Part shown: positions 15,716-24,869 of the stretch, one piece after another
Numbering within the stretch: position 1 is the first letter of the stretch
Layout of the letters: every line of letters starts with the position of its first letter
Origin: Desulfotomaculum copahuensis
GTDB lineage: Bacteria > Bacillota > Desulfotomaculia > Desulfotomaculales > Desulfovirgulaceae
Direction of reading: 5' to 3'
DNA: 38,756 nucleotides
Assembly (NCBI RefSeq): GCF_001655685.1
Contig: NZ_LYVF01000185.1
Coordinates: 1 to 38,756, forward strand
The notes under the pieces: model-generated
What the model saw: the letters and a program-made list of their open reading frames with translations, nothing else
The model's database searches: none
What the model was told of the DNA's origin: nothing
Made by a program: the position numbers and the translations under genes

Positions 15716-16111
15716 TCAGATTATTACGTAAGCACCGGCCAGTAATTGTTCCTTGTTCCTTTGCTGCCAGGTAAACTCTTTGATCAATGCTTTGATTTTC
15801 TCGACATCAAAAGGCTTGGCCAGACACCGCACCGCACCCTTCTTCAACGAGCGGGCAATGGTATCGTCGGAAAAATAAGCGGTCATCATCACCACTTCCG
15901 TTTCCGGTGACAGCTTCTTAATCCGTCCCAAAGCCTCCAGGCCGTCCATCAACGGCATGCGCACATCCATGAAGACCAGTTGCGGCCGGATCCGGCGCAC
16001 CATTTCCAGCGCTTCCAGGCCGTTTCCGGCCATATGGACCCGGTGGCCGGCTTCTTTTATAATTATATCCAGCAGGTAGCGAACACCTGGCTGGTCGTCA
16101 GCCACCAGCAC
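15716..16111 (-). CDS. single-domain response regulator, Spo0F/CheY-like
   Basis: Stand-alone receiver of about 131 residues without an output domain, as in phosphorelay intermediates such as Spo0F. It has the acidic pair in VADDQPGVRYLL, the phospho-accepting Asp in LVFMDVRMPLMDG, the switch Thr in VVMMTAYFSD and the conserved Lys in CLAKPFD. The start is uncertain. GTG 16111 (V-L-V-A-D-D) fits the family N-terminus. A CTG at 16117 lies better spaced from GGGAGGAG, and the open frame reaches TTG 16174 without a ribosome binding site. No histidine kinase is adjacent. A role in sporulation phosphorelay is inference only. Confidence 0.85.
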   Translation of the reverse strand: MLVADDQPGVRYLLDIIIKEAGHRVHMAGNGLEALEMVRRIRPQLVFMDVRMPLMDGLEALGRIKKLSPETEVVMMTAYFSDDTIARSLKKGAVRCLAKPFDVEKIKALIKEFTWQQRNKEQLLAGAYVII

Positions 16112-16311
16112 ATCCAGACAATCTCCTCCCACTACTCGCACCTCCGGTAAAGTGTGACACCAATTGACAATCAAGGGTATTGTTTCCGAAGCGATAACTT
16201 CGACGCCAAGATAATTTTTCCTGCCATAAATCCATAAATTTCATAAAAAAATTCATATTTTAACATTGGTTCTATTATTTCTCATAATAAGAAACAAGTT
16301 TTTCCCTTGAT

Positions 16312-17469
16312 TTACTTTTCCCAAACCGCTTCTCCACTGATAAACACTTTTATTACCATGGTACGGGTATCAAAAGGATGGCCGTCAAGCAGGACAATGT
16401 CGGCATCTTTGCCAGGCTCCAGACTGCCCAGTCGCTGCTCCAGACCCAGTATGCGCGCCGCGTCGATGGTGATCGCCCGCAACGCCTGCTCTTCCGGCAA
16501 CCCGCCCCGCATGGCCAGCCCGGCCGACAAAGCCAGATATTGAACCGGCACCACCGGGTGATCGGTCATCACGGCCAGCGGCACCCCGGCCCCGGCCAAC
16601 ACCCGGGCGTTTTCCAGAGTTACTCCCTGCAGTTCCACCTTGGCCCGGTTGGTGATGATCGGGCCGACCACGGCCATCACCCCGCGGGCAGCCAGCTGAT
16701 CCGCCACCAGGTATCCTTCCGTACAGTGTTCGATAATCAGCCGCAGGTCGAATTCAGTGGCGATGCGCACTGCGGTCATGATATCATCGGCCCGGTGGGC
16801 GTGCACGCGCAAGGGGATTTCCCGGCGCAGCACCGGCAGCAGGGCCTCACTTTTCAAATCCCGGTCGGGCTTTTCTCCCCGGCCGGCGGCGGCGTTTTCC
16901 AGCTTGCGCCGGTAATCCAGCGCCCTGGCCAGCGCTTCCCGCAACAGTGCCGCCGCAGCCATGCGCGTGGCCGGCGCTTTCTTATCCCTCCCGTAACTGC
17001 GCTTGGGATTCTCCCCCAGGGCGGCCTTGATGCCGGCCGGACGCCGCAGAATCATTTGGTCAATCACCGTGCCGCTTGTTTTGACGGCCAGCATTTCACC
17101 GCCCAGCACATTGGCGCTGCCCGGACCGGTTACCAGGGTGGTCACTCCGCCGGACAGGGCGTCCCTGAAGCCCAGATCGGCCGGGTTTACCGCATCGACA
17201 GCCCGCAGCTGCGGAGTGACCGGGTCGGTATATTCGTTGGTGTCGTCCCCTTCCTCGCGGTAAATTTCCTCGGCAATACCCACATGGCAATGGGCGTCGA
17301 TGAAGCCGGGCATGACCACCAGGCCGGTCGCATCCACCACCGCCGCCCCGGCCGGGACCTGGTTGCCGGCATATACATCGGCAATCTTCTGCTTTTCAAT
17401 CAGCACCACACCGGGATCAAGCACCTTTCCGGCCACGGTGAACACTTTTCCGCCTGAAATGGCCAGCAT
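16312..17469 (-). CDS. amidohydrolase family protein (imidazolonepropionase-like)
   Basis: Metal-dependent hydrolase of the amidohydrolase superfamily, about 385 residues. A short N-terminal beta domain (ISGGKVFTVAGKVLDPGVVLIEKQKIADV) precedes the barrel. Metal ligands are visible as GFIDAHCHVG (HxH), VHAHRADD, IEHCTEG and MTDHP (catalytic Asp). The C-terminus has the conserved ARILGLEQRLGSLEPGKDADIVLLDGHPFD, returning to the beta domain. ATG 17469 follows AAGGTGG at about 7 nt. Substrate is unknown; related proteins include imidazolonepropionase and dipeptidases, and nothing in the neighbourhood points to histidine degradation. It is a single gene or weakly linked to the next upstream one. 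Confidence 0.88.
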   Translation of the reverse strand: MLAISGGKVFTVAGKVLDPGVVLIEKQKIADVYAGNQVPAGAAVVDATGLVVMPGFIDAHCHVGIAEEIYREEGDDTNEYTDPVTPQLRAVDAVNPADLGFRDALSGGVTTLVTGPGSANVLGGEMLAVKTSGTVIDQMILRRPAGIKAALGENPKRSYGRDKKAPATRMAAAALLREALARALDYRRKLENAAAGRGEKPDRDLKSEALLPVLRREIPLRVHAHRADDIMTAVRIATEFDLRLIIEHCTEGYLVADQLAARGVMAVVGPIITNRAKVELQGVTLENARVLAGAGVPLAVMTDHPVVPVQYLALSAGLAMRGGLPEEQALRAITIDAARILGLEQRLGSLEPGKDADIVLLDGHPFDTRTMVIKVFISGEAVWEK

Positions 17470-17594
17470 ATAAAAACCACCTTGCACAATGATTTAAGGT
17501 ATAAATATGCCGTTACGGCAAAAATATTTTTTCATTTTACCGGACACGGGCCGGCGATATCAAAACGCGGGACAACATCCCCGTTCAAAATGAT

Positions 17595-18317
17595 TTATTT
17601 TTTTCCCGGCCGGAAGGCACGGCCGGCTTCCACCAGCGCCTCAAACAGTTTCCGGCAGCGGACGTCCTGTTCCCACATCGCTTCCGGATGCCACTGCACG
17701 CCCAGGGCAAAAGAGTGATCGGTCTTTTCGATGGCCTCGATAATACCGTCGGCCGCCCGCGCACAGACGGCAAACCCCGCCGCCGGACGGCGCACGGCCT
17801 GGTGGTGGAAACTGTTCACCCGCCAGGGGTCCGCACCGGCGATGCCGGCCAGACGGCTTCCCGGCGTCAACTGCACCAGGTGGGTGGGGGAGCGGCGGGG
17901 CGCCTGCTGGCTGTGCTTGAGGCATCCGGCCACCCCGGAGTTGATATCCTGGTGGATGTCCCCGCCGGCGGCGATATTCAACACCTGCACGCCACGGCAT
18001 ATGCCCAGCACGGGCAAACCGGCATCCAGGGCCAGACGGGCCAGGCCCAGTTCGGAAAAATCCCTTTCCGGATCGATCCACCCGCAGCCCGGCCGGGGTT
18101 CTTCGCCAAAATAGACCGGATCCACATCACCGCCGCCGGTAAGCAGCAGTCCATCCAGCAGGCGCACCCATGCTTCCATTTCATCCCCCGCCGCGGCCGG
18201 CGGCAGGATTACCGGCAGTCCGCCGGCCGCCTGCACGGCAAGCACATAAGCGCGGACGAGAAACAAGCGTCCCCTCTCTTCTTCCAGTGCGGCGGTCAGA
18301 CCGATCAGCGGTTTCAT
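17595..18317 (-). CDS. gamma-glutamyl-gamma-aminobutyrate hydrolase family protein (class I amidotransferase-like)
   Basis: Peptidase C26 / PuuD-like protein of about 240 residues, expected to hydrolyse gamma-glutamyl amides. The N-terminus KPLIGLTAAL is typical. Oxyanion and active-site motifs are LLTGGGDVDPVYFGEE, GICRGVQVLNIAAGGDIHQDI with the nucleophile Cys, NSFHHQAV, and GVQWHPEAM with the catalytic His and Glu. ATG 18317 lies about 10 nt after GGGAG. The terminator of mazEF sits just upstream, so this gene needs its own promoter, which I do not see clearly. The natural substrate is unknown; polyamine-derived gamma-glutamyl-GABA is one option from the family. Confidence 0.88.
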   Translation of the reverse strand: MKPLIGLTAALEEERGRLFLVRAYVLAVQAAGGLPVILPPAAAGDEMEAWVRLLDGLLLTGGGDVDPVYFGEEPRPGCGWIDPERDFSELGLARLALDAGLPVLGICRGVQVLNIAAGGDIHQDINSGVAGCLKHSQQAPRRSPTHLVQLTPGSRLAGIAGADPWRVNSFHHQAVRRPAAGFAVCARAADGIIEAIEKTDHSFALGVQWHPEAMWEQDVRCRKLFEALVEAGRAFRPGKK

Positions 18318-18330
18318 CACATCACTCCCG

Positions 18331-18359
18331 GAAAGCAAAACACCCCAGTATCTGAGGTG
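18331..18359 (-). terminator. terminator of mazEF
   Basis: On the - strand CACCTCAG and CTGGGGTG (18359-18352 with 18348-18341) form an 8-bp stem with one G-U pair, followed by TTTTGCTTTC. It lies directly after mazF. Confidence 0.7.
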
Positions 18360-18370
18360 CCTGTCCTTGC

Positions 18371-18721
18371 CTAAATATCCACCAGTCCCAGGCTGATTTC
18401 CACCGCCTGGTTGACCTTGAGCATGGACTGATCGTCCAGGGAAGTAACCTTTTCCATCAGCCGGCTTTTGTCAATGGTGCGAATTTGCTCCAGCAGGATA
18501 ACCGAGTTTTTTTCCAGCCCGCCCGGGCTGGCCGCCATTTCCACGTGGGTGGGCAGTTTGGCCTTGGCGATCTGGGAAGTGATCGCGGCCACAATTGTGG
18601 TCGGGCTATACTGGTTGCCGATGTCGTTTTGCAGAACCAGTACCGGCCGGGTGCCGCCCTGTTCCGATCCCACCACCGGACTGAGGTCGGCAAAAAAAAT
18701 ATCGCCTCGGCGGACCAGCAT
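18371..18721 (-). CDS. mazF: MazF/PemK-family endoribonuclease toxin
   Basis: Sequence-specific mRNA interferase of the MazF (EndoA/NdoA) type. The 116-residue protein shows [30 protein letters not shown] (active-site Arg in the first hairpin), [12 protein letters not shown] with the catalytic Thr, and the conserved [12 protein letters not shown] strand before a C-terminal helix. It is very close to the Bacillus NdoA pattern, so UACAU-type cleavage is plausible but not readable here. It starts 3 bp after the antitoxin stop, so the two are co-translated. In Bacillus the pair sits beside alr; here it does not. Confidence 0.95.
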   Translation of the reverse strand: MLVRRGDIFFADLSPVVGSEQGGTRPVLVLQNDIGNQYSPTTIVAAITSQIAKAKLPTHVEMAASPGGLEKNSVILLEQIRTIDKSRLMEKVTSLDDQSMLKVNQAVEISLGLVDI

Positions 18722-18724
18722 AGG

Positions 18725-18994
18725 CTATTTTACCTCCGCCAGTTCATATTGCCTGGCCGCCTCGACTTCCAGCCGGTACTGCTCCACGGCCAGGGCCAGG
18801 TTGATCTTGGCCATTTCCAGGTAGCCCTGCTTCATCTGCTCCCGCAACTGCCGGCGCTTGCGCTCACCGATATACAGACGCATGGCCTCCCGGATCAATT
18901 CACTGCGGTTCAATCTTTCCCGGGCCACAATTCCGTCCATTTCCGCCAGCAGGCTGTCGGGCAGGCTGATCATGATCCGCTTCACCTGGGCCAA
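18725..18994 (-). CDS. mazE: ribbon-helix-helix antitoxin, MazE/EndoAI-like
   Basis: Antitoxin partner of the adjacent MazF and likely autorepressor. The N-terminal ribbon-helix-helix reads KRIMISLPDSLLAEMDGIVARERLNRSELIREAMRLYI. The C-terminal helix with GYLEMAKINLALAVEQ should bind MazF and closely matches Bacillus EndoAI. I chose TTG 18994, which has GGGGGG 10 nt upstream. ATG 19021 is possible but would lie only about 10 nt from the predicted transcription start with no ribosome binding site, and a start still further upstream falls inside the promoter. Length about 89 residues. Confidence 0.9.
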   Translation of the reverse strand: MAQVKRIMISLPDSLLAEMDGIVARERLNRSELIREAMRLYIGERKRRQLREQMKQGYLEMAKINLALAVEQYRLEVEAARQYELAEVK

Positions 18995-19038
18995 CTTTTT
19001 TAAACCCCCCTGGTTCGACATTTGCCAGTATAACATAT

Positions 19039-19067
19039 TTTATACACCTGAATGGAGATTATGTCAA
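19039..19067 (-). promoter_or_regulatory. promoter of mazEF
   Basis: On the - strand TTGACA (19067-19062), a 17-bp spacer and TATAAA (19044-19039), close to consensus. It lies between ilvH and mazE and makes mazEF independently transcribed. Confidence 0.75.
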
Positions 19068-19077
19068 TACTTGCCGG

Positions 19078-19596
19078 TCAACCAGCATTATTTACCTGTT
19101 CATCGGTATATTTGGCGGCGCCCGGCCCCCGGCTCAAGGAGATCTTGCCCGTACGCACCATCTCCACAATGCCGTGATCCTCCAGCACCGCGCACAGAGC
19201 GTCAATTTTCTCCTCGTCGCCGGTCAACTCGATCACCATGGTCTCCCGGTTGATATCGACTATATTGGCCCGGAAAATCTCGACAATATCCACAATGTCC
19301 GAACGGCGGGCCGGATCGGCCTTGACCTTGATCAAAGCCAGTTCCCGGGCAATTGATTCGCCGCCCTGCAGTTCCTGGATCTTGATTACATCAATCAATT
19401 TGGACAGTTGCTTGACCACCTGGTCCAGCACCTGGTCGTCACCCTTGACCACGATAGTGATACGGGTGACATCCGGCTCTTCGGTATACCCGGCGGCAAT
19501 GCTCTCGATATTGAACACCCGCCTGCTCAACAGGCCCGAAATCCGCGCCAGCACACCCGGTTTGTTTGTCACCAACACCGCCAAGGTATGTTTCAT
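19078..19596 (-). CDS. ilvH: acetolactate synthase small (regulatory) subunit
   Basis: Regulatory subunit that binds valine and activates the acetolactate synthase catalytic subunit in branched-chain amino acid synthesis. The N-terminal ACT domain reads KHTLAVLVTNKPGVLARISGLLSRRVFNIESIAAG, followed by DVTRITIVVKGDDQVLDQVVKQLSKLIDVIKI. The C-terminal half begins around ELALIKVKADPARRSDI and includes ELTGDEEKIDALCAVL. ATG 19596 is preceded by GGAGGGGCGGG. The length (172 residues) is normal. The gene is not next to ilvB or ilvC here, so the catalytic subunit must be encoded elsewhere. Confidence 0.95.
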   Translation of the reverse strand: MKHTLAVLVTNKPGVLARISGLLSRRVFNIESIAAGYTEEPDVTRITIVVKGDDQVLDQVVKQLSKLIDVIKIQELQGGESIARELALIKVKADPARRSDIVDIVEIFRANIVDINRETMVIELTGDEEKIDALCAVLEDHGIVEMVRTGKISLSRGPGAAKYTDEQVNNAG

Positions 19597-19770
19597 TACC
19601 CGCCCCTCCCGGCATCGTGATATATTTTCCAATATACCCTATTGTAACACAAACAGAACAACATAGTATATCCCTATACGACAAAATCCACCGCCGGCAC
19701 CGGATTTGCCGGAAAGCAAAAACCCGGCTCCGGCCGGCCGGCTGAAAACCCCGCTGCCAACATGGGGAAT

Positions 19771-19799
19771 AAAAGGGAAGCCGGGCGGTTCCCCGGCTT
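19771..19799 (-). terminator. terminator of the glutamate synthase operon
   Basis: On the - strand AAGCCGGG pairs with CCCGGCTT (19799-19792 with 19785-19778) around a 6-nt loop, followed by CCCTTTTATT. It begins at the stop of the HdrBC-like gene. Confidence 0.8.
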
Positions 19800-21146
19800 T
19801 TATTCCTCATCCCGCGCTTCGCGTAAACCAGCCAGCAGCCTGGCCAGTTCCTCCCCACCGCCGGGCGGCAGCGGCTCCAGGCCCAGCTTCTTGCGGTTCC
19901 TTTCGTCGGGCGCGCCCAACCGGCCGGTCTTGAAGAACATATCCAGGCCGCCCTTGACCGGCGGCGGCATCAGGCCCTGTTCCATGGCCAGATGCTTCAA
20001 TGCGGTGAAGACCTTCTCCATGCCGAACTTTTGCGGGCACAGTTCGTAGCAGGTATGGCACTCCACACAATACCAGATCGCTTTCGATTTCAGTAATTCT
20101 TCGATTTTGCCGTCCAGCAGCCGGCCGATCAGTTCGTTCGGATTGAACTGATCCACTATTTCAGCCACCGGGCAGTCGGCCACACAGGCGCCGCATTCGT
20201 AGCAGCGGCGCACCGAAGCCAGGTCCAGGTGGCGTCTGACTTCCATGAAATGAGTCAACTTCTCCTCCCAGGTTTTAAAGAAAGGCGCCGTATCCACCCG
20301 GTGATTGCCCAGGCCCAGTTCCGCCGGGCTTAAGCCCAGGGCGAGTCCAACCAACTCCGGATAGGTAAACACGGGTATATGCAGGTGCTCCCCCTGGCGC
20401 TGGGCCATGTACTGTTTTTGATCGAACTGCATGAAGCAGGCCGGGCAAAAGAGGGTCATCGCATCGACGCCAACGCGCTGCAGTTCGAGCAGCTTTTTGC
20501 GGGTCAGGGCCATGGAATCCTCGAGTTCGCCCACATTGCTCAAAGCACCGCCGCAGCACATCATCTTGGTATGGTAGGATACGCTTTCCGCGCCCAGTGC
20601 TTCCACCAGGGCGTCAAATTTCACCGGGTGCAACGGGTCGTCGAAGTGAATGGCCGAACTGGGCCGCACCATGTGACAGCCGGGATGCACGGCGATGCGC
20701 ATCCCGGAAAGGGGCTTTTCCACCCGGGCGCGGATTCCGGCCGGACCAACTTCGTCATGCAGCAGTTCCACCAGATGCCTGACCCGCACCAGTCCCTTGT
20801 ATTCCATACCGATGGCGGCCAGACTCCGGTTGACCCATTCCTTTGTCGCCGGTTCCAGATCCAGGCGGTTGGCCACGGACTTCAACGTACCGTAGCAACC
20901 GTTGCAGGCGGCCACGATGTCCAGGCCGGCCTGTTCGGCCACCGCCAGGTTGCGGGCCGCAGTGAGCAGCCACTGGCGTTCATTGTAGGTTTCAAACAGG
21001 GATTTTTCCGGACAGCAGGTAAACCCGGCCAGGTCGGTATACTTTACTTCCAAGGCGTCCATGACCAGACGGGTGGATTTTTCCATAAAGGGCAGGCGGG
21101 CCGGGATTGTACATCCCCAGAAAAAGGCATATTTTGCGCTCCCCAC
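19800..21146 (-). CDS. HdrB-HdrC fusion, heterodisulfide reductase-like Fe-S protein
   Basis: Predicted electron-transfer protein of 448 residues joining HdrB- and HdrC-type halves. The N-terminal HdrB part starts KYAFFWGCTIPARLPFMEKSTRLV and has two Cys-rich (CCG) units: FTCCPEKS with CNGCYGTLKSV, and HPGCHM, CCGG and CPACFMQFD. These normally hold the non-cubane [4Fe-4S] pair that handles disulfides. The C-terminal HdrC part has two ferredoxin motifs, CYECGACVADCP and CVECHTCYELCP. The start is GTG 21146 with GGAGGT at 7 nt. It lies 42 bp after the flavoprotein gene as the last gene of the glutamate synthase operon. The natural partner is unknown; passing electrons to or from the flavoprotein disulfide is my inference. 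Confidence 0.88.
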   Translation of the reverse strand: MGSAKYAFFWGCTIPARLPFMEKSTRLVMDALEVKYTDLAGFTCCPEKSLFETYNERQWLLTAARNLAVAEQAGLDIVAACNGCYGTLKSVANRLDLEPATKEWVNRSLAAIGMEYKGLVRVRHLVELLHDEVGPAGIRARVEKPLSGMRIAVHPGCHMVRPSSAIHFDDPLHPVKFDALVEALGAESVSYHTKMMCCGGALSNVGELEDSMALTRKKLLELQRVGVDAMTLFCPACFMQFDQKQYMAQRQGEHLHIPVFTYPELVGLALGLSPAELGLGNHRVDTAPFFKTWEEKLTHFMEVRRHLDLASVRRCYECGACVADCPVAEIVDQFNPNELIGRLLDGKIEELLKSKAIWYCVECHTCYELCPQKFGMEKVFTALKHLAMEQGLMPPPVKGGLDMFFKTGRLGAPDERNRKKLGLEPLPPGGGEELARLLAGLREARDEE

Positions 21147-21188
21147 ACCGGCACCTCCTTTTTCATTGCTGGTTGTACAGGCAAAATC

Positions 21189-22568
21189 CTACATGTGAAT
21201 GCTCATCCCGTGTACCGCCTCGGCCGCCTCCATTACGGCCTCGGCCAGGGTGGGATGGGCGTGGATGGTTTGGGCCAATTGTTCGACGGTGGCGTTGAGC
21301 TGGATGGCCACAGCGGCCTCGGCAATCAGATCGGTGGCGTGCGCGCCGATGATATGCACGCCCAGCACCCGGTCGCTTCCGGCATCGGCCAGCACCTTGA
21401 CAAAGCCCTCCGTTTCGCCCATGGCCTGTGCCTTGCCCGAAGCGAGCAGGGGAAACTTGCCCGCTTTTACGGCCAGTCCCTGCGCTTCGGCTTCCTGTGT
21501 GCTCAACCCGACACTGGCCACTTCAGGATGGGTGAAGATGCACGAGGGCACCACCCGGTAGTCCATTTCCCGCGGCCGGCCCATGATGTTGTCCACAGCC
21601 GCCAGCGCCTGGGCTGAAGCCACATGAGCCAACTGGATCCGGCCGGTGATGTCGCCCACGGCATAGATGCCGGGTACATTGGTCTGCATGCGGCCGTCCA
21701 CCGGCACCTCGCCCCGCGGCCCGGCGGCCACGCCGGCTACCGCCAGGCCCAGGCCGGCCGTATTCATCACCCGGCCAATGGAAATCAAAATCAGGTCGGC
21801 GGCGATCTCCAGGCCGCCTTCCAGCACGGCGGTCACTTCCTGTTCCGTTTTCCTGACCGCTTCAATTTTGACCTTTGTCTTGACGGTAATCCCCTGCCGT
21901 TTCAGCAGGCCCTGCATCTGCCGGGCGGCTTCCCTGTCCACCATGGGCAGGATGGAGGGCATCATTTCCACAACCGTCACCTGCGCGCCCAGCGCGTTGA
22001 AAATGCAGGCGAATTCACAGCCGATTACGCCGCCGCCGATAATCAGCAGGCGCCGGGGCACCGCCGTAAGATTCAACGCCTCGTTGGAGGTGATCACTTT
22101 TTCCCCGTCGTAACCGAGGGCGCTGATCAACGCCGGTTCGGTGCCCGTGGCCAGCACAATATTTTCGGCTTCCAGTTCACTTACCGCGCCGTCCGCCGCC
22201 GTCACCCGGACATGGCCGGGGGCCGTCAGCCGGCCGGCGCCCTGGATCAATTCCACCTTGTTTTTCTTTAACAAAAACTGCACGCCCTGCACCAGGCGGG
22301 AAACCACCTGTTGCTTGCGCTCCATCAGCCGTCCGAAGTCCACGGATATTTCACCCGTGCTGATCCCGAACTCCCCGGCCCGGCGTACGGTGTGCAGCGC
22401 CTCCGCGCCGGCGGCCAGCGCCTTGGTGGGAATGCAACCGCGATTCAGGCAGGTACCCCCCACTTCATCCTTTTCCACCAGGGCCACGCTTGCTCCCAGT
22501 TGGGCCGCCCGGATGGCCCCCACGTAGCCGCCCGGACCGCCGCCGATAAAGATCACTTTATAACTCAA
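21189..22568 (-). CDS. lpdA: dihydrolipoyl dehydrogenase-type flavoprotein
   Basis: FAD-dependent pyridine nucleotide-disulfide oxidoreductase, 459 residues. The FAD motif is GGGPGGYVGAIRAAQLG, the redox disulfide is C40-x4-C45 in GGTCLNRGCIPTK, and the second NAD-binding motif is IIGGGVIGCEFA. A second FAD segment is GIYAVGDITG, and the C-terminal active-site His-Glu pair is in HAHPTLAEAVMEA. All catalytic residues of dihydrolipoamide dehydrogenase are present. The start is TTG 22568 with GGGGAGGG 8 nt upstream. No lipoyl-bearing E2 or glycine-cleavage gene is nearby; it sits between the GXGXG protein and the HdrBC-like protein, suggesting a redox job in this operon instead of, or besides, 2-oxoacid oxidation. 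Confidence 0.92.
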   Translation of the reverse strand: MSYKVIFIGGGPGGYVGAIRAAQLGASVALVEKDEVGGTCLNRGCIPTKALAAGAEALHTVRRAGEFGISTGEISVDFGRLMERKQQVVSRLVQGVQFLLKKNKVELIQGAGRLTAPGHVRVTAADGAVSELEAENIVLATGTEPALISALGYDGEKVITSNEALNLTAVPRRLLIIGGGVIGCEFACIFNALGAQVTVVEMMPSILPMVDREAARQMQGLLKRQGITVKTKVKIEAVRKTEQEVTAVLEGGLEIAADLILISIGRVMNTAGLGLAVAGVAAGPRGEVPVDGRMQTNVPGIYAVGDITGRIQLAHVASAQALAAVDNIMGRPREMDYRVVPSCIFTHPEVASVGLSTQEAEAQGLAVKAGKFPLLASGKAQAMGETEGFVKVLADAGSDRVLGVHIIGAHATDLIAEAAVAIQLNATVEQLAQTIHAHPTLAEAVMEAAEAVHGMSIHM

Positions 22569-22614
22569 CGGTTACCCTCCCCGGTCATAACGTTGGATAA
22601 AAACTGTACGCGCC

Positions 22615-23352
22615 CTAACCGGCGTACAGCCGGCCGTAAGGACGGTGGGAAACAGGCACCAGCTTGCAGAATTTCTCCTCCCGCACCTGGTTGTAATCCA
22701 GGCCAAAGCAGTCGCAAAATTCGCCCAGATACTTCTGCAAGGTTTTTTCATCCCCGTCATCCAGTGCGAAGACGGCCACTTCCTTGCCCAGGCGGTATGC
22801 AGCTACTTCTCCCCGCAGGTAGATCACGCCGCCGTGCATGCCCGTACCCAGGTAGTCCCCGGCCAGCGGCTGCCCCGGCTTGCGGTTCAAACCCAAAAGC
22901 ATCATGATCCCGCCGGCCATGTACTCGCCGAAGAAATCACCGGCCCTACCCCCGGCAATAATCACCGGCACCTGGCGCCGGTATTCCTTCATGTGAATGC
23001 CCACCCGGTAGCCCACGTCGTCTTTGATGTAAATACGGCCGCCGCGCATGGCATAGCCGAGCACATCGCCGGCCAGTCCGTGCACCACCACCAGGCCGTC
23101 GTTCATGGTATTGCCGATGGCGTCCTGGGCGTTGGCGTTGACGGTAATCACCGGCCCGTTGGCAAACGCCGCCAGGTCGTTACCGGGCACACCGTTGATG
23201 GTGATGTTTACCTTCCGGTCCACCCCGGTGCCGATATAACGCTGGCCGTTGACATTGTCCAGTATGAATTCCGTTTCCCCGGCCCAGGCCGCTTCCTTGA
23301 TCATCTTGTTTAAATCCCGGTAATACATGCCCCGGGCGTCTATCTGCATCAT
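22615..23352 (-). CDS. glutamate synthase GXGXG-domain protein (split GltB C-terminal part)
   Basis: Stand-alone version of the C-terminal beta-helix domain of the glutamate synthase large subunit, as in archaeal-type split enzymes. After a short N-terminal helix, repeating Gly-rich turns appear: GIGTGV-like early on, then VVHGLAGDVLGYAMRGGRIYIKDDVGYRVGIHM, IIAGGRAGDFFGEYMAGG and YLGTGMHGGVIYLRG. This domain is structural, holding the amidotransferase and synthase parts together. ATGATG at 23352 has GGAGGG about 9 nt upstream; the longer open frame upstream overlaps the preceding gene out of phase. It lies 14 bp after the synthase-core stop and 46 bp before the flavoprotein. Confidence 0.9.
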   Translation of the reverse strand: MMQIDARGMYYRDLNKMIKEAAWAGETEFILDNVNGQRYIGTGVDRKVNITINGVPGNDLAAFANGPVITVNANAQDAIGNTMNDGLVVVHGLAGDVLGYAMRGGRIYIKDDVGYRVGIHMKEYRRQVPVIIAGGRAGDFFGEYMAGGIMMLLGLNRKPGQPLAGDYLGTGMHGGVIYLRGEVAAYRLGKEVAVFALDDGDEKTLQKYLGEFCDCFGLDYNQVREEKFCKLVPVSHRPYGRLYAG

Positions 23353-23366
23353 CTCCGGTTTCCCTC

Positions 23367-24869
23367 CTATCGGCCGGCGGGCTTGATGCCCAGAATATCC
23401 AGATCCACCCGGGACAGGCCCACGCCACGCAAACGCTCGCGGCTGCCGCGCAGGCTTTCCACTGCATTGACCCCCAGGGCGCCCAGGATTTCCTTCAGTT
23501 CCAGCGACCAGGCACGGATCAGGTTGCACAGGTGCTCAGCCGCCAGTTCCGGATCCAGCCGGCGCACCAGTTCCGGACGCTGGGTGGCGATGCCCCAGGA
23601 GCAGTTGCCGGTGTGGCACTTCTGGCAGACGTGGCAGCCCATGGCAATCAATGCCGCCGTACCGATGGCCACCGCGTCGGCGCCCAGAGCGATGGCCTTG
23701 GCCATATCCCCGGCGTGGCGGATGCCGCCGGCACAAATCAGGGAAACCCGGTTCCTGATGCCTTCCTTGCGCAGCCGGTCGTCGACCGCGGCCAGGGCCA
23801 TCTCGATCGGTATGCCGACATGGTCGCGGATGATCGTCGGCGCCGCCCCGGTGCCGCCCCGGAAACCGTCGATATAGATTATGTCCGCCCCGGCCCGGGC
23901 GATACCGCTGGCAATGGCGGCCACATTATGCACGGCGGCGATTTTCACGCTCACCGGCCTGGTCCAGTTGGTGGCCTCCTTGAGGGCGTAAATAAGCTGG
24001 GCCAAATCCTCGATGGAATAAATGTCGTGGTGCGGCGCCGGCGACAGGGCGTCGGTGCCCAGAGGAATCATGCGCGTCTCGGAAACTTCCTGGCTCACCT
24101 TTTCCCCGGGCAGGTGGCCGCCGATACCCGGTTTGGCCCCCTGGCCGATCTTGATTTCCACCACCGCGCCGTGGTTCAGGTATTCCTGGTTGACGCCGAA
24201 CCGGCCCGAAGCCACCTGTACGATGATGCGATCGCTGAAGGGATAAAGATCCTTGTGCAGGCCGCCTTCGCCGGTATTCATCAATATACCCATTTCTTTC
24301 GCCGCGCGGGCCAATGCCCGGTGGGCGTTCAGACTGATTGAGCCATAAGACATGGCCCCGAACACCATGGGGGTGTCCAGTTTCACCTGGGGCGCCAGTT
24401 GCGTCTTTAGACGCACGCCGTCCGGCGCTTCTTCAAATTCCAGGGCACTGGGCTTGCTGCCCAGATAGGTGCGCAGTTCCATCGGTTCCCGCAAGGGGTC
24501 GATGGAAGGGTTGGTCACCTGGCAGGCGTCCAGCACCATATGATCGAAATAACTAAAATAAGGCCGGTCGTTGCCCATACCGGTAAGCAGCATCCCCCCG
24601 GTTTCCGCCTGTTTCATGATGTTTTTCCGGTACTCCGGCAGCCAGTGACCGCTTTCCTTGTAGGCCAGAGGGTTTTTCTCAATAGTGATCGCCCCCTCCG
24701 GACAGAAAGTGGCGCAGCGGTGGCAGGCCACACATTTCTTGTGATCGGCCACCACCCGGTCCTGAAAGCTCAGCGCGCCGAAACCGCAGTTCATCACACA
24801 CCGCTTGCACCGCCGGCAGCGCTGGTGATCCACGCGCACGAAAAATTCGGCCGGAATCAAGCTGCTCAT
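23367..24869 (-). CDS. gltB: glutamate synthase core with N-terminal ferredoxin domain
   Basis: Catalytic FMN barrel that makes glutamate from 2-oxoglutarate and channelled ammonia. The N-terminus carries two CX2CX2CX3C motifs (Cys18-28 and Cys46-56), so it should hold two [4Fe-4S] clusters. The barrel has [70 protein letters not shown] and [21 protein letters not shown]. Its own cluster motif is [12 protein letters not shown] before SWGIATQ. ATG 24869 overlaps the amidotransferase stop by 4 bp and follows GGAGG at 10 nt. Electrons probably arrive through the ferredoxin clusters because no NADPH-binding GltD is encoded here. Confidence 0.93.
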   Translation of the reverse strand: MSSLIPAEFFVRVDHQRCRRCKRCVMNCGFGALSFQDRVVADHKKCVACHRCATFCPEGAITIEKNPLAYKESGHWLPEYRKNIMKQAETGGMLLTGMGNDRPYFSYFDHMVLDACQVTNPSIDPLREPMELRTYLGSKPSALEFEEAPDGVRLKTQLAPQVKLDTPMVFGAMSYGSISLNAHRALARAAKEMGILMNTGEGGLHKDLYPFSDRIIVQVASGRFGVNQEYLNHGAVVEIKIGQGAKPGIGGHLPGEKVSQEVSETRMIPLGTDALSPAPHHDIYSIEDLAQLIYALKEATNWTRPVSVKIAAVHNVAAIASGIARAGADIIYIDGFRGGTGAAPTIIRDHVGIPIEMALAAVDDRLRKEGIRNRVSLICAGGIRHAGDMAKAIALGADAVAIGTAALIAMGCHVCQKCHTGNCSWGIATQRPELVRRLDPELAAEHLCNLIRAWSLELKEILGALGVNAVESLRGSRERLRGVGLSRVDLDILGIKPAGR

